Assembly (NCBI RefSeq): GCF_007559335.1
Contig: NZ_VMBG01000001.1
Span: forward strand, 124,001-188,000
Direction: 5' to 3'
Source of the DNA: Rariglobus hedericola
GTDB lineage: Bacteria; Verrucomicrobiota; Verrucomicrobiia; Opitutales; Opitutaceae
DNA: 64,000 nucleotides
The translations under genes and the position numbers were made by a program. The notes beneath the pieces were generated by a model that worked only from the letters and a program-made list of their open reading frames with translations, made no database searches and was not told where the DNA came from. Shown here one piece after another: positions 1-9,993 of the stretch. The stretch's first letter is position 1. Each line of letters opens with the position of its first letter.

Positions 1-1
1 C

Positions 2-1750
2 TTGAAGCAGGTGGGTTTCCGGCCACCACACGGCCTGGCAGCTATCGGTGTTGGCGGCGATTTGGAAAGCGGGGGATGCGGCGAGTGTCGTGAGTTCGTC
101 AGCCGAGGCATCGGTCGTCACGAGGTAGGCGTAGGTGGCGTTATCCGGCGTGTCGCCATGATTCACATACGCGAGGAAGACGTCGGCTTGCGCGGCGTCG
201 CTCAAGCTGCTGCCGATCAAATCCCATGAGCCGGTCTTCGGTCCGCATTCGACCGTGACCTTGGTCGCTTCGGGGAAAATAAATCCCCACGGGCCGTGGC
301 GGAGCCAGCGGTCACCACGCTCGACCTGACCTTGGACGATGCTCTGATCGAGGGTTGTCACCACGGGACCGGCGAAGGAACTGCGGATGCCGGCACCGAG
401 ACAAACGACTCCGCCGGGACCGAAGAACCAACTCTTGTGCGCGTTGAGGTGATCGGAGCGCAGGTGCTGCATGCAGGCTCCATGGCGACCATTGCTCACG
501 CCACCGACGAGATCGGCGTTACCGCGGTTGCCCACGGTCTGACGCGGTTCGGGTTTCGGAGTCTGCAGACAGGTGATGCCAGGGAGCTTCTGCCAGTCCC
601 AAACCGGAAAGATGTCCTGATACTCCGATCCATCGCGCAACAGGTAGGTGAGGCCGTCGGCGACGTGGTGGGTGAGCTTGCCCTCGTCGTTGCAACATTC
701 GGCGCGGATGGTGCGCTTGGAGTGCATGCGGACGGAAATGCAGGCCGCCGCTTCGTGCTGCACCATGAAATCGGCGCGGTAAAACATCCGGTTGCCTGAC
801 AGGCAGCCCGGTGCTGCACCCGTGCGTAGGGCATCGGCCAGATCGCGGAGCTCGGCCTGACGTGTGCCGCCAGCTTCGGCGAGAAACGCTGCGACCGGAG
901 CGAGGCTGATATTGGTCTGGCGCGGGCGGGTGATTTCACGGTCGCGGCAGCCGTGATTGTAATCCTCGCCGCGCAACATCCAGCGCGTGCCATCGAGGAG
1001 GAAATTGGCGATCAGCTCGTGGTAGTGCGGCTCCGGGGCCCAACGAGTGCCGTGGGTGCTTTCAAAAAAGAAAAGTCCCTCGCAGAGAAAGGAGTTTCCG
1101 TAGCCGCCGTTGTAGAGCAACGGGCCATGTTGGTGGAAGCTGCCATCGACTTGAATGCCTTCTTCGGTGCGGGGGGAAATCCGCACTTCCTGCAAGGCGG
1201 CGGAGACGGCGGAGCCGATGAGGGCTTCGTCGCCGGTTAACGCACCGGCGAGAACCTGGTTGGCGGAAATCCAAAGGAGATTGGCGCCCGTCCAGGTAAA
1301 TGGAGAACGGGATACGTTATCTTCCTTCAGAACAAAGTTGCCGGCACGGTCGAAAATTTTGCGACTGCGGGCGAGAACATCGGGCGGCACGTGCTCACCG
1401 AGCAACAGCATCGAGTGGGCGAGCAGACGTGGAGAGCCGATCTGATTGTGCCACCAGTTGGCGGACATCGGATCGTTTTCGATCCACCATTTCAGCGCGG
1501 CGACGGCTAAATTGATATGGGCGGTGTTGCCGGCGGCGGTCGCTTCGGTGACCAGCTTCTGCATGCGCAAAAGGTGGAGGCGCGGCATCCAGACTCCGCG
1601 TGCGCGGGTGGAGTAATCAATGTCTGCCCAATTTCCAGCCGGTGTCGGGGGCTCGCCGGTGACGACGGGGAAGTCCGAATTATGCGGAGACACTGAAAGG
1701 ATCTGACGACGAAGCTGGTCACGAAGACGCTGCAGGTCGGGGGAAGCCAT
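2..1750 (-). CDS. Polysaccharide lyase family 8-like protein (3' end outside window)
   Basis: The frame is open from ATG at 1750 to the window edge, about 583 codons; family 8 lyases are usually 700 residues or more, so the C-terminus is missing. The sequence shows an alpha-toroid-type N-terminal half with NWWHNQIGSPR at residues 98-108 and DGSFHQHGPLLYNGGYG near residue 200, matching the Asn and His/Tyr catalytic segments of hyaluronate, chondroitin AC and xanthan lyases. RGEDYNHGCRDR near 262 resembles the family arginine segment. The family cleaves uronic-acid polysaccharides by beta-elimination. The N-terminus (MASPDLQRLRD) has no signal peptide, and an in-frame TAG four codons upstream rules out a longer start. 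It lies 26 nt after lspA. The substrate cannot be told. Confidence 0.8.
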   Translation of the reverse strand, partial: MASPDLQRLRDQLRRQILSVSPHNSDFPVVTGEPPTPAGNWADIDYSTRARGVWMPRLHLLRMQKLVTEATAAGNTAHINLAVAALKWWIENDPMSANWWHNQIGSPRLLAHSMLLLGEHVPPDVLARSRKIFDRAGNFVLKEDNVSRSPFTWTGANLLWISANQVLAGALTGDEALIGSAVSAALQEVRISPRTEEGIQVDGSFHQHGPLLYNGGYGNSFLCEGLFFFESTHGTRWAPEPHYHELIANFLLDGTRWMLRGEDYNHGCRDREITRPRQTNISLAPVAAFLAEAGGTRQAELRDLADALRTGAAPGCLSGNRMFYRADFMVQHEAAACISVRMHSKRTIRAECCNDEGKLTHHVADGLTYLLRDGSEYQDIFPVWDWQKLPGITCLQTPKPEPRQTVGNRGNADLVGGVSNGRHGACMQHLRSDHLNAHKSWFFGPGGVVCLGAGIRSSFAGPVVTTLDQSIVQGQVERGDRWLRHGPWGFIFPEATKVTVECGPKTGSWDLIGSSLSDAAQADVFLAYVNHGDTPDNATYAYLVTTDASADELTTLAASPAFQIAANTDSCQAVWWPETHLLQ

Positions 1751-1776
1751 AAAGAAAAGCTAGGGTGCGCTGGGCT

Positions 1777-2346
1777 TCAGCTCTGTGCGGGGGCACGCAG
1801 GCTGTAGATCAAATAAATCACGACGCCCACGCAGATGCCGGCATCGGCGACGTTGAAAGTTGGATACACATAGTCGCCAAAGTGAAAATCGAGGAAATCG
1901 ATCACGTGACCGTGGATCAAGCGGTCAACCAGGTTGCCGATGATGCCGCCGCAGAGCAGGCCGAAGGCGAATTGGATGGGGCGTTTTTTGAGCTCAAGGG
2001 CGCGGCGCCAATAATAGATTCCGCCGAGGGTGATCAGGGCGAGCAAGGCGAGCATCGTGGTCTGGCCGGCAAACAGGCTCCACGCCGCGCCGGTGTTGCC
2101 GACGTGGGTGATGTAGAAAAAACCATCGATAACGGTGATCGCGCCGTCGGAGGGGTCGTAGGTGGGAAACGGCAGGGTCGCGGAGATCCACGCCTTGGTG
2201 AGCTGGTCGAGAACGAACACGCCGAGGCTGAGCCACCAGAGAAGTTGATACGCGTGAAGGCGCTCCCAACGCGAAACCGCCACTTGAGGAGTGGCGGTCG
2301 GCGTGGGTTGGATATCTGGAGGAGGCGTGATGGACGCGGGGCTCAT
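1777..2346 (-). CDS. lspA: Lipoprotein signal peptidase (signal peptidase II)
   Basis: Inner-membrane aspartyl protease that removes signal peptides from diacylated prolipoproteins. The 189-residue protein has the family motifs VLDQLTKAWI (46-55), NTGAAWSLF (84-92), GNLVDRLIHGHVIDFLDF (137-154) and FNVADAGICVG (164-174). The predicted catalytic aspartates are D150 and D168. Four hydrophobic segments are visible. An extra Pro/Thr-rich stretch of about 25 residues precedes the first membrane helix. The ATG overlaps the stop of the upstream DksA-like gene by 4 nt, suggesting translational coupling in an ileS-dksA-like-lspA unit. Confidence 0.97.
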   Translation of the reverse strand: MSPASITPPPDIQPTPTATPQVAVSRWERLHAYQLLWWLSLGVFVLDQLTKAWISATLPFPTYDPSDGAITVIDGFFYITHVGNTGAAWSLFAGQTTMLALLALITLGGIYYWRRALELKKRPIQFAFGLLCGGIIGNLVDRLIHGHVIDFLDFHFGDYVYPTFNVADAGICVGVVIYLIYSLRAPAQS

Positions 2347-3470
2347 TCGTCGTCGCCGTCGCCGCTGCTGCCGGCGGACAACGTGCCGCCTTCTTCGCCG
2401 AGTTCTCCGAAGAGGCCGGCTTGGGAACGGGAGCGCATGCGGTTGCGCTCGATATCTTTTTGGGCTTCGGCCGAGTAACGGGTAAACGGCACGGCGAGCA
2501 GACGCTCCTTGGCGATGGGCTTCTGGGTGTTTTCGCAGATGCCGTAGCTGCCGTCTTTGATGCGCTTGATGGCGGACTCGACTTCGGAAAGGGCTTCCTG
2601 TTCGGAGGACACGAGGGAGAGCGCGAAGTCGCGGTCAAAGGTGTCGGTGCCGGCGTCGGCCATGTGCTGGCCGTAGCTGGAGAGATCGCCCGAGTCGTCT
2701 TTGGACGAACGCTTCAGGGTCTCCTCGGAGTGGGTGTCGATCTGGCCGGTGAGGTGGTTGCGCAGCTCGATCAGGAGTTTGTAGTAGCGCAGGAATTTCT
2801 CGGGGATGTCCAAGGAGTCGTCGTGCGGGACCTGTTTTTTCTTGGGATTGAAGCCCAGGATGTCGGCGAGGGAGGCGGCCTTGATGTGATGGGGCTGCGC
2901 GGGCTTGGCGATGACCGTCGAAGCGGTGATCAGCTTGGTGGTCTTGGTGGTGGTCTTCGCGGCGACCGACTTGGTGTCGACCTCGACTTTGGCGGTCTTG
3001 GCGATTTCGCGAATCTCATCGAGGGAGAAGGCGATCGGGCGGACTTTTTCCTTGGCCTTGCTCTTTTCGAGGATGCGGCTGCGCAGGCTGTCGCGTGCCG
3101 AGGACTTGGCCGAGACGGCGGCCTTGGGAGCGGCGGCGGCGGGCTTGACGGGAGTTTTTTCGACTTTGGAAGAAGAAGGAGCGGGTGCTTTGGATTTGTC
3201 GGACTTCACAGGTGCTACGGACTTAGGGGCCGGCTTGGCGGCGGGAGAGGATTTTGATTTGGTGACGGGTTTGGCCACCGGTTTCTTGAGGATTGCTGGT
3301 TTCTTTGTGACCGCTTTGGCGGCAATCGGTTTCTTGGCGGGAGCTTTTTTTGGAGAGATTTTCGAGGCCTTGACGGGCTTCGGTGGAGACTTTTTCACGG
3401 CCGGTTTAACAGGTTTGCCAACGGACTTCTTTTTTGGAGCGGGAGCGGGCTTTTTAGTTTTTTTGGCCAT
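2343..3470 (-). CDS. DksA/TraR-family protein with long Lys/Ala/Pro-rich tail
   Basis: 375 residues. Residues 1-125 are almost only Lys, Ala, Pro, Ser and Val, like histone H1 tails. The C-terminal third resembles DksA/TraR proteins: a coiled-coil-like region, then GSYGICENTQKPIAKERL and AVPFTRYSAEAQ. DksA proteins bind the RNA polymerase secondary channel. In classical DksA this region carries four zinc cysteines; here only C312 remains, the others being Thr, Ser and Ala, so a zinc site is unlikely. The gene lies between ileS and lspA and overlaps lspA by 4 nt. A role as transcription factor or nucleoid-binding protein is inference. Confidence 0.8.
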   Translation of the reverse strand: MAKKTKKPAPAPKKKSVGKPVKPAVKKSPPKPVKASKISPKKAPAKKPIAAKAVTKKPAILKKPVAKPVTKSKSSPAAKPAPKSVAPVKSDKSKAPAPSSSKVEKTPVKPAAAAPKAAVSAKSSARDSLRSRILEKSKAKEKVRPIAFSLDEIREIAKTAKVEVDTKSVAAKTTTKTTKLITASTVIAKPAQPHHIKAASLADILGFNPKKKQVPHDDSLDIPEKFLRYYKLLIELRNHLTGQIDTHSEETLKRSSKDDSGDLSSYGQHMADAGTDTFDRDFALSLVSSEQEALSEVESAIKRIKDGSYGICENTQKPIAKERLLAVPFTRYSAEAQKDIERNRMRSRSQAGLFGELGEEGGTLSAGSSGDGDDE

Positions 3471-3498
3471 GATGTTAGTTGATGGACTGAGGTAAGTG

Positions 3499-6360
3499 TT
3501 ACGGGGCGTGCAAAGCTTCGGCGCAGCGGGAGCAAAGCTCGCCGTGCGTGGTGTTTTCCAGGGCCGGCACCCAGCGCCAGCAGCGCGGGCACTTGGCGTC
3601 GCCCAGTTCTTCGCAGTTGCGGACGGCCGCCGTGAGCGGGGCTCCGGTGGCGGGCGTCAGCGTGACGTGCGAGACGATGAACAACTCTGGCAGGAAATCG
3701 CGGTGCTTCTCGAGGGTGCCGAGCGTGGTGTCGGCCGAGTCGGCGGAAAGGGTGATGGAGGCGTCGAGGGACTTGCCGATCTTGCCGGCCTGACGGGCGG
3801 GCTCGATGGCCTCGGTGACCAAGCTGCGAACCTTGAGGAGCGCGGCCATGTCGGCCTCGATCTCGGGGTTCGTCCACGCGGCGTCGGCCACGGGCCAGTC
3901 CTGAAGGTGGATCGGGTTGTCGGTGAACTCGGTCTTGGTCGTTGCGTAGGCCCAGGCTTCGTCGGCGGTGAAGGTGAGGACGGGGGCGAGGATTTTGACG
4001 AGGACTCCGAAAATGTGGTGGATCGCGGTCTGCGACGAACGGCGCAGCGGATTGGTGGTGCCGAGCGTGTAGAGACGATCCTTCAGGATGTCGTGGTAAA
4101 CGGCCGAGAGCGTGGTGGCGCAGAACGAACTCACCGCCTGGATGACGCGGTGGTATTCATAAGCATCATACGCGGCGGTCGCCTCGGCGAGGAGTTTGGC
4201 GGTCTGGTGGAGCGCCCAGCGGTCGAGCGTGTCGATCTGCGCGTAAGGCACGGCATCGGTCGCGGGATCGAAGTCGCTGAAGGTGGAGAGCTGGTAGCGC
4301 AGGGTGTTGCGCAGGTTGCGGTAGCCCTCGGCGGCGTTGTTGAGGATTTTCTCGGAGAGCGTGATGTCCTGCGTGAAATCCTGGGAGGCGATCCAGAAGC
4401 GGATGACGTCGGCACCGTATTGCGCGATGAAGTTGTCGGACGTCGGGGGCTTCTCGTATTGGCCGGACTTGGAGATCTTCTTGCCGTCTTCACCGACGAT
4501 GAAGCCGTGGGTGAGAACGGCTTTATAAGGCGCTTCGTTGAAGGCGATGATGCTGGTCCATAGCGAAGACTGGAACCAGCCGCGGTGCTGGTCGGAGCCT
4601 TCGAGATAAAGATCGGCGGGTGCGGAGGTGTTGCCCTGATGGTTGCGAAGGACGGCGGCGTGGGAAGAGCCGGAGTCGATCCAGACATCGAGCGTGTCGC
4701 GGCCGATGGTGAGCGTGGACGGCGCGGGCCAGCCGGCAGGAAGCGCGACGCCATCGAGGATCTCGGAGGCGGGGGCGTCATACCAGAAGTTGGTGCCCTT
4801 GGTGGCGATCTTGTCGGCCACGGCGCGGATCACGCCGGCATCGATGAAGGCGTTTTTATCGGCGTCGTAGAAGGCGATGATGGGAACGCCCCATGAACGC
4901 TGGCGGCTGATGCACCAATCCGGACGGGCTTCGACGGCGCCGGTGATGCGGGCCTGGCCCCAAGTCGGAACCCACTGGACAGCGGGAATGGAGGCGAGGG
5001 CGGTTTCGCGGGGAGAAGCCGGAGTGGCAGAGGACGTGCGGTCGAGGCCGACGAACCACTGGTCAACGGCGCGGAAGATGATCGGGGTCTTTGAGCGCCA
5101 GCAGTGCGGGTAGCTGTGGACGTATTTGGCCTTGGCGAGGAGAGCGCCGGCGCCGGCGAGTTTTTTGAGGACGGCGAGGTTGGCGGGCGAAGGCTTCTTG
5201 GCGGCGATGTCCTCGATGGTTTCGAGGGTGCTGATGCCGACGAGATCGGCGGGGACTTGTCCGTCGTCGAGGTAGCGGCCGTCGCCGCCGACGGGGCAAT
5301 AGATATCCAGTTTGTATTTGAGGCCGGTGAGATAGTCGTCGGCACCGTGGCCGGGGGCGGTGTGGACGGCGCCGGTGCCGGAGTCGGTCGTGACATAGTC
5401 GGCGAGGACGACGGGCGAGGCGCGGTCGATGAACGGATGGCGGGGGGCGAGTTTTTCGAGCTCGGCGCCCTTGACGGTTTTGACGATGGCGGGGGCGGCC
5501 TCAATCTTGGCAGCGGCGAGCACGGCGCCGAGCAGGGCCTGAGCGACGATGATGCGTTCGGCCCCGAGGTCGGCGACGACGTATTCAACTTCCGGATGCA
5601 GGGCGATCGCGAGGTTGGCCGGGATCGTCCACGGGGTGGTCGTCCAGATGACGACGAAGAGTGGCTTGTCGGAGGGAAGGTTGAACTTCGCGGATTCCTC
5701 GGCGGGCACGGCGAACTTTACCCAGATCGCGGTCGAGACGTGGTCTTTATATTCGATCTCGGCCTCGGCGAGGGCGGTTTCGAAGGGGATGGACCAGTAA
5801 ACGGGTTTCTTGGAACGGTAGACCAGGTTCTTTTCGACGAAGGCCGAGAAGGTTCGGATGATGTCGGCCTCGTAGGCGGGAGCCTTGGTCTTGTATTGGT
5901 TGGCCCAGTCGGCCTGCACGCCAAGACGTTTGAATTGTTTGGTCTGGGTGGTGATCCAGCTCTCGGCGAAGGCGTCGCAGAGGGAGCGCATTTCGGCGGT
6001 GGAGACCTGCTTGTTTTCGGCCTGGAGGCCGCGCATGACCTTTTGCTCGATGGGAAGGCCGTGGCAGTCCCAGCCCGGCACGTAGGGCGTGCGGTAGCCG
6101 CGGAGAGATTTGTAGCGAAGCGTGATATCCTTGAGGGACTTGTTCAGGGCGGTGCCAATGTGGACATCGCCGTTGGTGAACGGGGGACCGTCATGGAGGA
6201 CGAACGTTTTGCCGGTATTCGCGTTCTTGCGCTGAATGGCGGCGTAGAGATCCAGTTTCTCCCAGTGGGCGAGGCGGGAGGGCTCGCGCTGCACGAGATT
6301 TGCCCGCATGGGGAAATCGGTTTTAGGAAGCTGGAGAGTGTCTTTCAGGTCTTGCGCCAT
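3499..6360 (-). CDS. ileS: Isoleucyl-tRNA synthetase
   Basis: Charges tRNA-Ile with isoleucine in the cytoplasm. 953 residues, a normal bacterial length. Visible are the class I HIGH-type signature in GDVHIGTALNK (His 67), the VPGWDCHGLPIE motif, the KMSKS-type GKKISKSGQ near residue 630, the anticodon-binding domain after about 690, and a C-terminal zinc finger CPRCWRW...CSRC near 920-945. It opens the minus-strand group ileS, DksA-like, lspA, lyase. A 76-nt gap separates it from hemG upstream. Confidence 0.98.
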   Translation of the reverse strand: MAQDLKDTLQLPKTDFPMRANLVQREPSRLAHWEKLDLYAAIQRKNANTGKTFVLHDGPPFTNGDVHIGTALNKSLKDITLRYKSLRGYRTPYVPGWDCHGLPIEQKVMRGLQAENKQVSTAEMRSLCDAFAESWITTQTKQFKRLGVQADWANQYKTKAPAYEADIIRTFSAFVEKNLVYRSKKPVYWSIPFETALAEAEIEYKDHVSTAIWVKFAVPAEESAKFNLPSDKPLFVVIWTTTPWTIPANLAIALHPEVEYVVADLGAERIIVAQALLGAVLAAAKIEAAPAIVKTVKGAELEKLAPRHPFIDRASPVVLADYVTTDSGTGAVHTAPGHGADDYLTGLKYKLDIYCPVGGDGRYLDDGQVPADLVGISTLETIEDIAAKKPSPANLAVLKKLAGAGALLAKAKYVHSYPHCWRSKTPIIFRAVDQWFVGLDRTSSATPASPRETALASIPAVQWVPTWGQARITGAVEARPDWCISRQRSWGVPIIAFYDADKNAFIDAGVIRAVADKIATKGTNFWYDAPASEILDGVALPAGWPAPSTLTIGRDTLDVWIDSGSSHAAVLRNHQGNTSAPADLYLEGSDQHRGWFQSSLWTSIIAFNEAPYKAVLTHGFIVGEDGKKISKSGQYEKPPTSDNFIAQYGADVIRFWIASQDFTQDITLSEKILNNAAEGYRNLRNTLRYQLSTFSDFDPATDAVPYAQIDTLDRWALHQTAKLLAEATAAYDAYEYHRVIQAVSSFCATTLSAVYHDILKDRLYTLGTTNPLRRSSQTAIHHIFGVLVKILAPVLTFTADEAWAYATTKTEFTDNPIHLQDWPVADAAWTNPEIEADMAALLKVRSLVTEAIEPARQAGKIGKSLDASITLSADSADTTLGTLEKHRDFLPELFIVSHVTLTPATGAPLTAAVRNCEELGDAKCPRCWRWVPALENTTHGELCSRCAEALHAP

Positions 6361-6436
6361 GCCAAAGAAAAGCGGCGAAGGCTACCCCCGGCACCTCGGT
6401 AGTCAAGGCCCGCGAACGACTCGTTTTGGGAAGAAG

Positions 6437-7816
6437 TTACGCCAAGGCGCGGACGGCCAGTTTTTCGCCGGCGGCGAGGCAGTTAGGAAGCGAGATGCCG
6501 TCGCGAACGTGTCCGCCGATCAAAAGTCCGGGGCGGGCGGCCTCGGTGCGGGCGATAAGGTCGAGAAAACGCTCGTAACCGAGATTGTATTGGGGGATGG
6601 CGTGCGCCCAGAAACTGCGGCGGATGAAGGCGGGGGCACCGCTCACGCCGAGGAGTTCGGAGAGTTCTTTTTGGACGAGGGTGAGCAGGGAAGGCTCGTC
6701 AAGACGGGCGAGGTCGGGGCGGAGGGCGCCGCCGCTCATGACTGTGAGGGCAACGTGGCCGGCGGGGGCGCGTCCGGGGAAAAGCGTGGAGTTGAACAGG
6801 ACGCCGAGGATGGAGCGGCTTTCGGCGGGCGGGACCAGCATACCGAAGCCGTCGAGCGGGTGGGTTACCTGTTCGCAGCGATAACCGAGGAAGAGGGAGG
6901 AAACAGGTGGGTATTCAACGTCGGAGAGAGCTGAGAGCGGACGTTCGCCCATCGGGCCGATGGTGAGCTCGGAAAGTGCGGCCGCGGGCACGGCTAGGAC
7001 GACGGAGGAGAATGTTTCAGTGTGCGAGACCTGATGGGAATCTTTCCAATACAGCTTCCAAGGTTGGCCGGGGACGATTTCGGTGACGCGCGCGTTGAGT
7101 TCGACGCTACCGGCGGGGAGGCGGGCGGCCAAGGCGCGAGGGAGAGTTTCGAGTCCGTCGGTGAAATTGACGATGGGTGACGGGCCGGAGGGCTCGCCGC
7201 GGGCGCGTTTGGCCTTGGCGGAGGCGAGTTGGGCGCGGATGAGCGACCCGTGGGTGCGTTCGGCTTCCCATAGAGAAGGGAAACTGTGACGCGCGGAGAG
7301 TTTTTGGGCATTGCCGGCGTAGATTCCAGAAACGAACGGACGCAGGCCGTAATCCACCAGTTCGGAACCAAAATGATCGGCAACGAAATCGGCGAGACTG
7401 ACGTCGGCGGTGCGGTTGCGACGGCGGGAGAAGACCTCGATGAGCAGCTGGAGTTTCGCAATGCCGGAAAAAAGCGGAGAGGTGAAAAAGGCCGGAGGAG
7501 AGGTGGGCGCGGCGACGGGGCGGCCATCACGGACGATGTAGCGGTTTTTGGCGGCGGGCGACGCGGTCAGCGGGGCGAGGTCGAGTTCGGAAAGGAGTGC
7601 GGCGACCGGCGGGGTGAGTTGGAGGGAGTTGGGACCGGCTTCGTGGAGCCAGTCGCCTTCACGTTCGCTGCGGATGTTGCCGCCGAGGCGAGGCGAGGCT
7701 TCGAAGAGACGAAATGCACGGCCTTGACGCGCAAGCCGGTGTGCGGCGGCGAGGCCGGTGATACCGCCGCCGATGATGGCGACGGGGAGGGTTTCGGAGT
7801 TTCTGACAGGATTCAC
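6437..7816 (-). CDS. hemG: Protoporphyrinogen oxidase, HemY/PPOX type
   Basis: FAD enzyme oxidising protoporphyrinogen IX (or coproporphyrinogen III in some lineages). 459 residues with the dinucleotide-binding motif IIGGGITGLAAAHRLARQG near residues 14-32, FEASPRLGGN just after it, and a C-terminal GLLIGGHVRDGISLPNCLAAG that closes the FAD site, typical of the PPOX family. It is the third gene of hemF-hemE-hemG, 67 nt after hemE. The oxygen-dependent HemF upstream fits aerobic heme synthesis. Which porphyrinogen is preferred cannot be read from sequence alone. Confidence 0.93.
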   Translation of the reverse strand: MNPVRNSETLPVAIIGGGITGLAAAHRLARQGRAFRLFEASPRLGGNIRSEREGDWLHEAGPNSLQLTPPVAALLSELDLAPLTASPAAKNRYIVRDGRPVAAPTSPPAFFTSPLFSGIAKLQLLIEVFSRRRNRTADVSLADFVADHFGSELVDYGLRPFVSGIYAGNAQKLSARHSFPSLWEAERTHGSLIRAQLASAKAKRARGEPSGPSPIVNFTDGLETLPRALAARLPAGSVELNARVTEIVPGQPWKLYWKDSHQVSHTETFSSVVLAVPAAALSELTIGPMGERPLSALSDVEYPPVSSLFLGYRCEQVTHPLDGFGMLVPPAESRSILGVLFNSTLFPGRAPAGHVALTVMSGGALRPDLARLDEPSLLTLVQKELSELLGVSGAPAFIRRSFWAHAIPQYNLGYERFLDLIARTEAARPGLLIGGHVRDGISLPNCLAAGEKLAVRALA

Positions 7817-7883
7817 GGGATGGGAACAGGATGTCAGAACGGAGCGTATCGGACTACGCAGATTTTGCGCTTTGCGAAGCGGG

Positions 7884-8915
7884 TTATTTCCACGTGGTCA
7901 CCGTATCCACGAGCGCCTGCATGTTTTCGATCTTGGCCTGCGGGGTGATGCCGTGGCCGAGATTGAAGACGTGGCCGTTGAGCCCGCGCATGGATTCGAG
8001 GAGGCGGGCGGCTTCGCGGGAGACGATCTCGGGGGTGGTCTGCATGAGGACAGGGTCGAGATTGCCCTGGAGCGCGACGTTGGCGGGGAGGTTACGACGG
8101 ACGATGGCGAGGTCGTTGGTCCAGTCGACGCTGATGGCGCGCACGCCGGAAAACGCCTGGTCGGTGAGGTGGGGCGCGGTGCCCTTGGCGTAGAGAATGA
8201 TCGGGAAATCAGCGGGCAATGCGGCGATGATGCGGCGTATCCATTTCAAGGATGCGGCTTCATAATCGGGGCCGGCGATGAGTCCGCCCCAGGAGTCAAA
8301 GATCTGGATAGCATCGGCGCCGGCGGCGATCTGCATGTGGAAGTAGGCGATCAGCGACTCGGTGAGTTTTTCGAGGAGCGCGTCGAAGGTGGCGCGGTCG
8401 GTATAGAAGAGGAGCTTGATGCGCTCGAAGTCGTCGGAGCTGCCGCCCTCGACCATGTAGGTGGCGAGGGTCCATGGGGAGCCGCCGAAACCGAGGAGCA
8501 TTTTGCTGCCAGCGAGTTCGGTTTTGAGGAGGCGGAGGGTTTGCGCGACGTAGTCGAGTTTCTCGGGGACGGCGGAGACGGGGTTGAGCGCGTCGATGTC
8601 GGCACGGGTGGAAATGCGACGGTCCATGGCGATGCCGCCACCGTCGCGAAAACTGTAGGGCTGGCCGAGGGCTTCGGGGATGACGAGGATGTCGGAGAAG
8701 AGAATGGCGGCGTCGAGTCCGGGGAAACGACGGACCGGCTGGAGCGTGACTTCGGCGGCGAGCGCGGGGGTCTGCACCATGTGGACGAAGGACGACTGGG
8801 CTTTGAGCGCGCGGTATTCGGGCAGGTAGCGACCGGCCTGGCGCATGACCCACAAGGGGGGGCGGTCAAGCGGCTGGCAGGCGAGGGCGGAGAGGAAACG
8901 TTCGCGGCTGTTCAT
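7884..8915 (-). CDS. hemE: Uroporphyrinogen decarboxylase
   Basis: Decarboxylates uroporphyrinogen III to coproporphyrinogen III. The chosen ATG at 8915 gives 343 residues beginning MNSRERFLSAL and lies 8 nt after the hemF stop; an in-frame ATG at 8939 would add eight residues inside hemF and is less likely. The signature RPPLWVMRQAGRYLPEYR is near residues 18-35, with the substrate-binding AILFSDILVIPEALG and the C-terminal FNLGHGI segments. Middle gene of hemF-hemE-hemG. Confidence 0.97.
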   Translation of the reverse strand: MNSRERFLSALACQPLDRPPLWVMRQAGRYLPEYRALKAQSSFVHMVQTPALAAEVTLQPVRRFPGLDAAILFSDILVIPEALGQPYSFRDGGGIAMDRRISTRADIDALNPVSAVPEKLDYVAQTLRLLKTELAGSKMLLGFGGSPWTLATYMVEGGSSDDFERIKLLFYTDRATFDALLEKLTESLIAYFHMQIAAGADAIQIFDSWGGLIAGPDYEAASLKWIRRIIAALPADFPIILYAKGTAPHLTDQAFSGVRAISVDWTNDLAIVRRNLPANVALQGNLDPVLMQTTPEIVSREAARLLESMRGLNGHVFNLGHGITPQAKIENMQALVDTVTTWK

Positions 8916-8923
8916 CTGTTTTT

Positions 8924-9985
<1,062 letters not shown>

Positions 9986-9993
9986 TTAATCGA

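Noticed and set aside
5104-6402. 432-codon plus-strand frame opposite ileS
   Set aside because: Fully antisense to a well-supported synthetase gene and of low-complexity Gly/Asp/Val composition.
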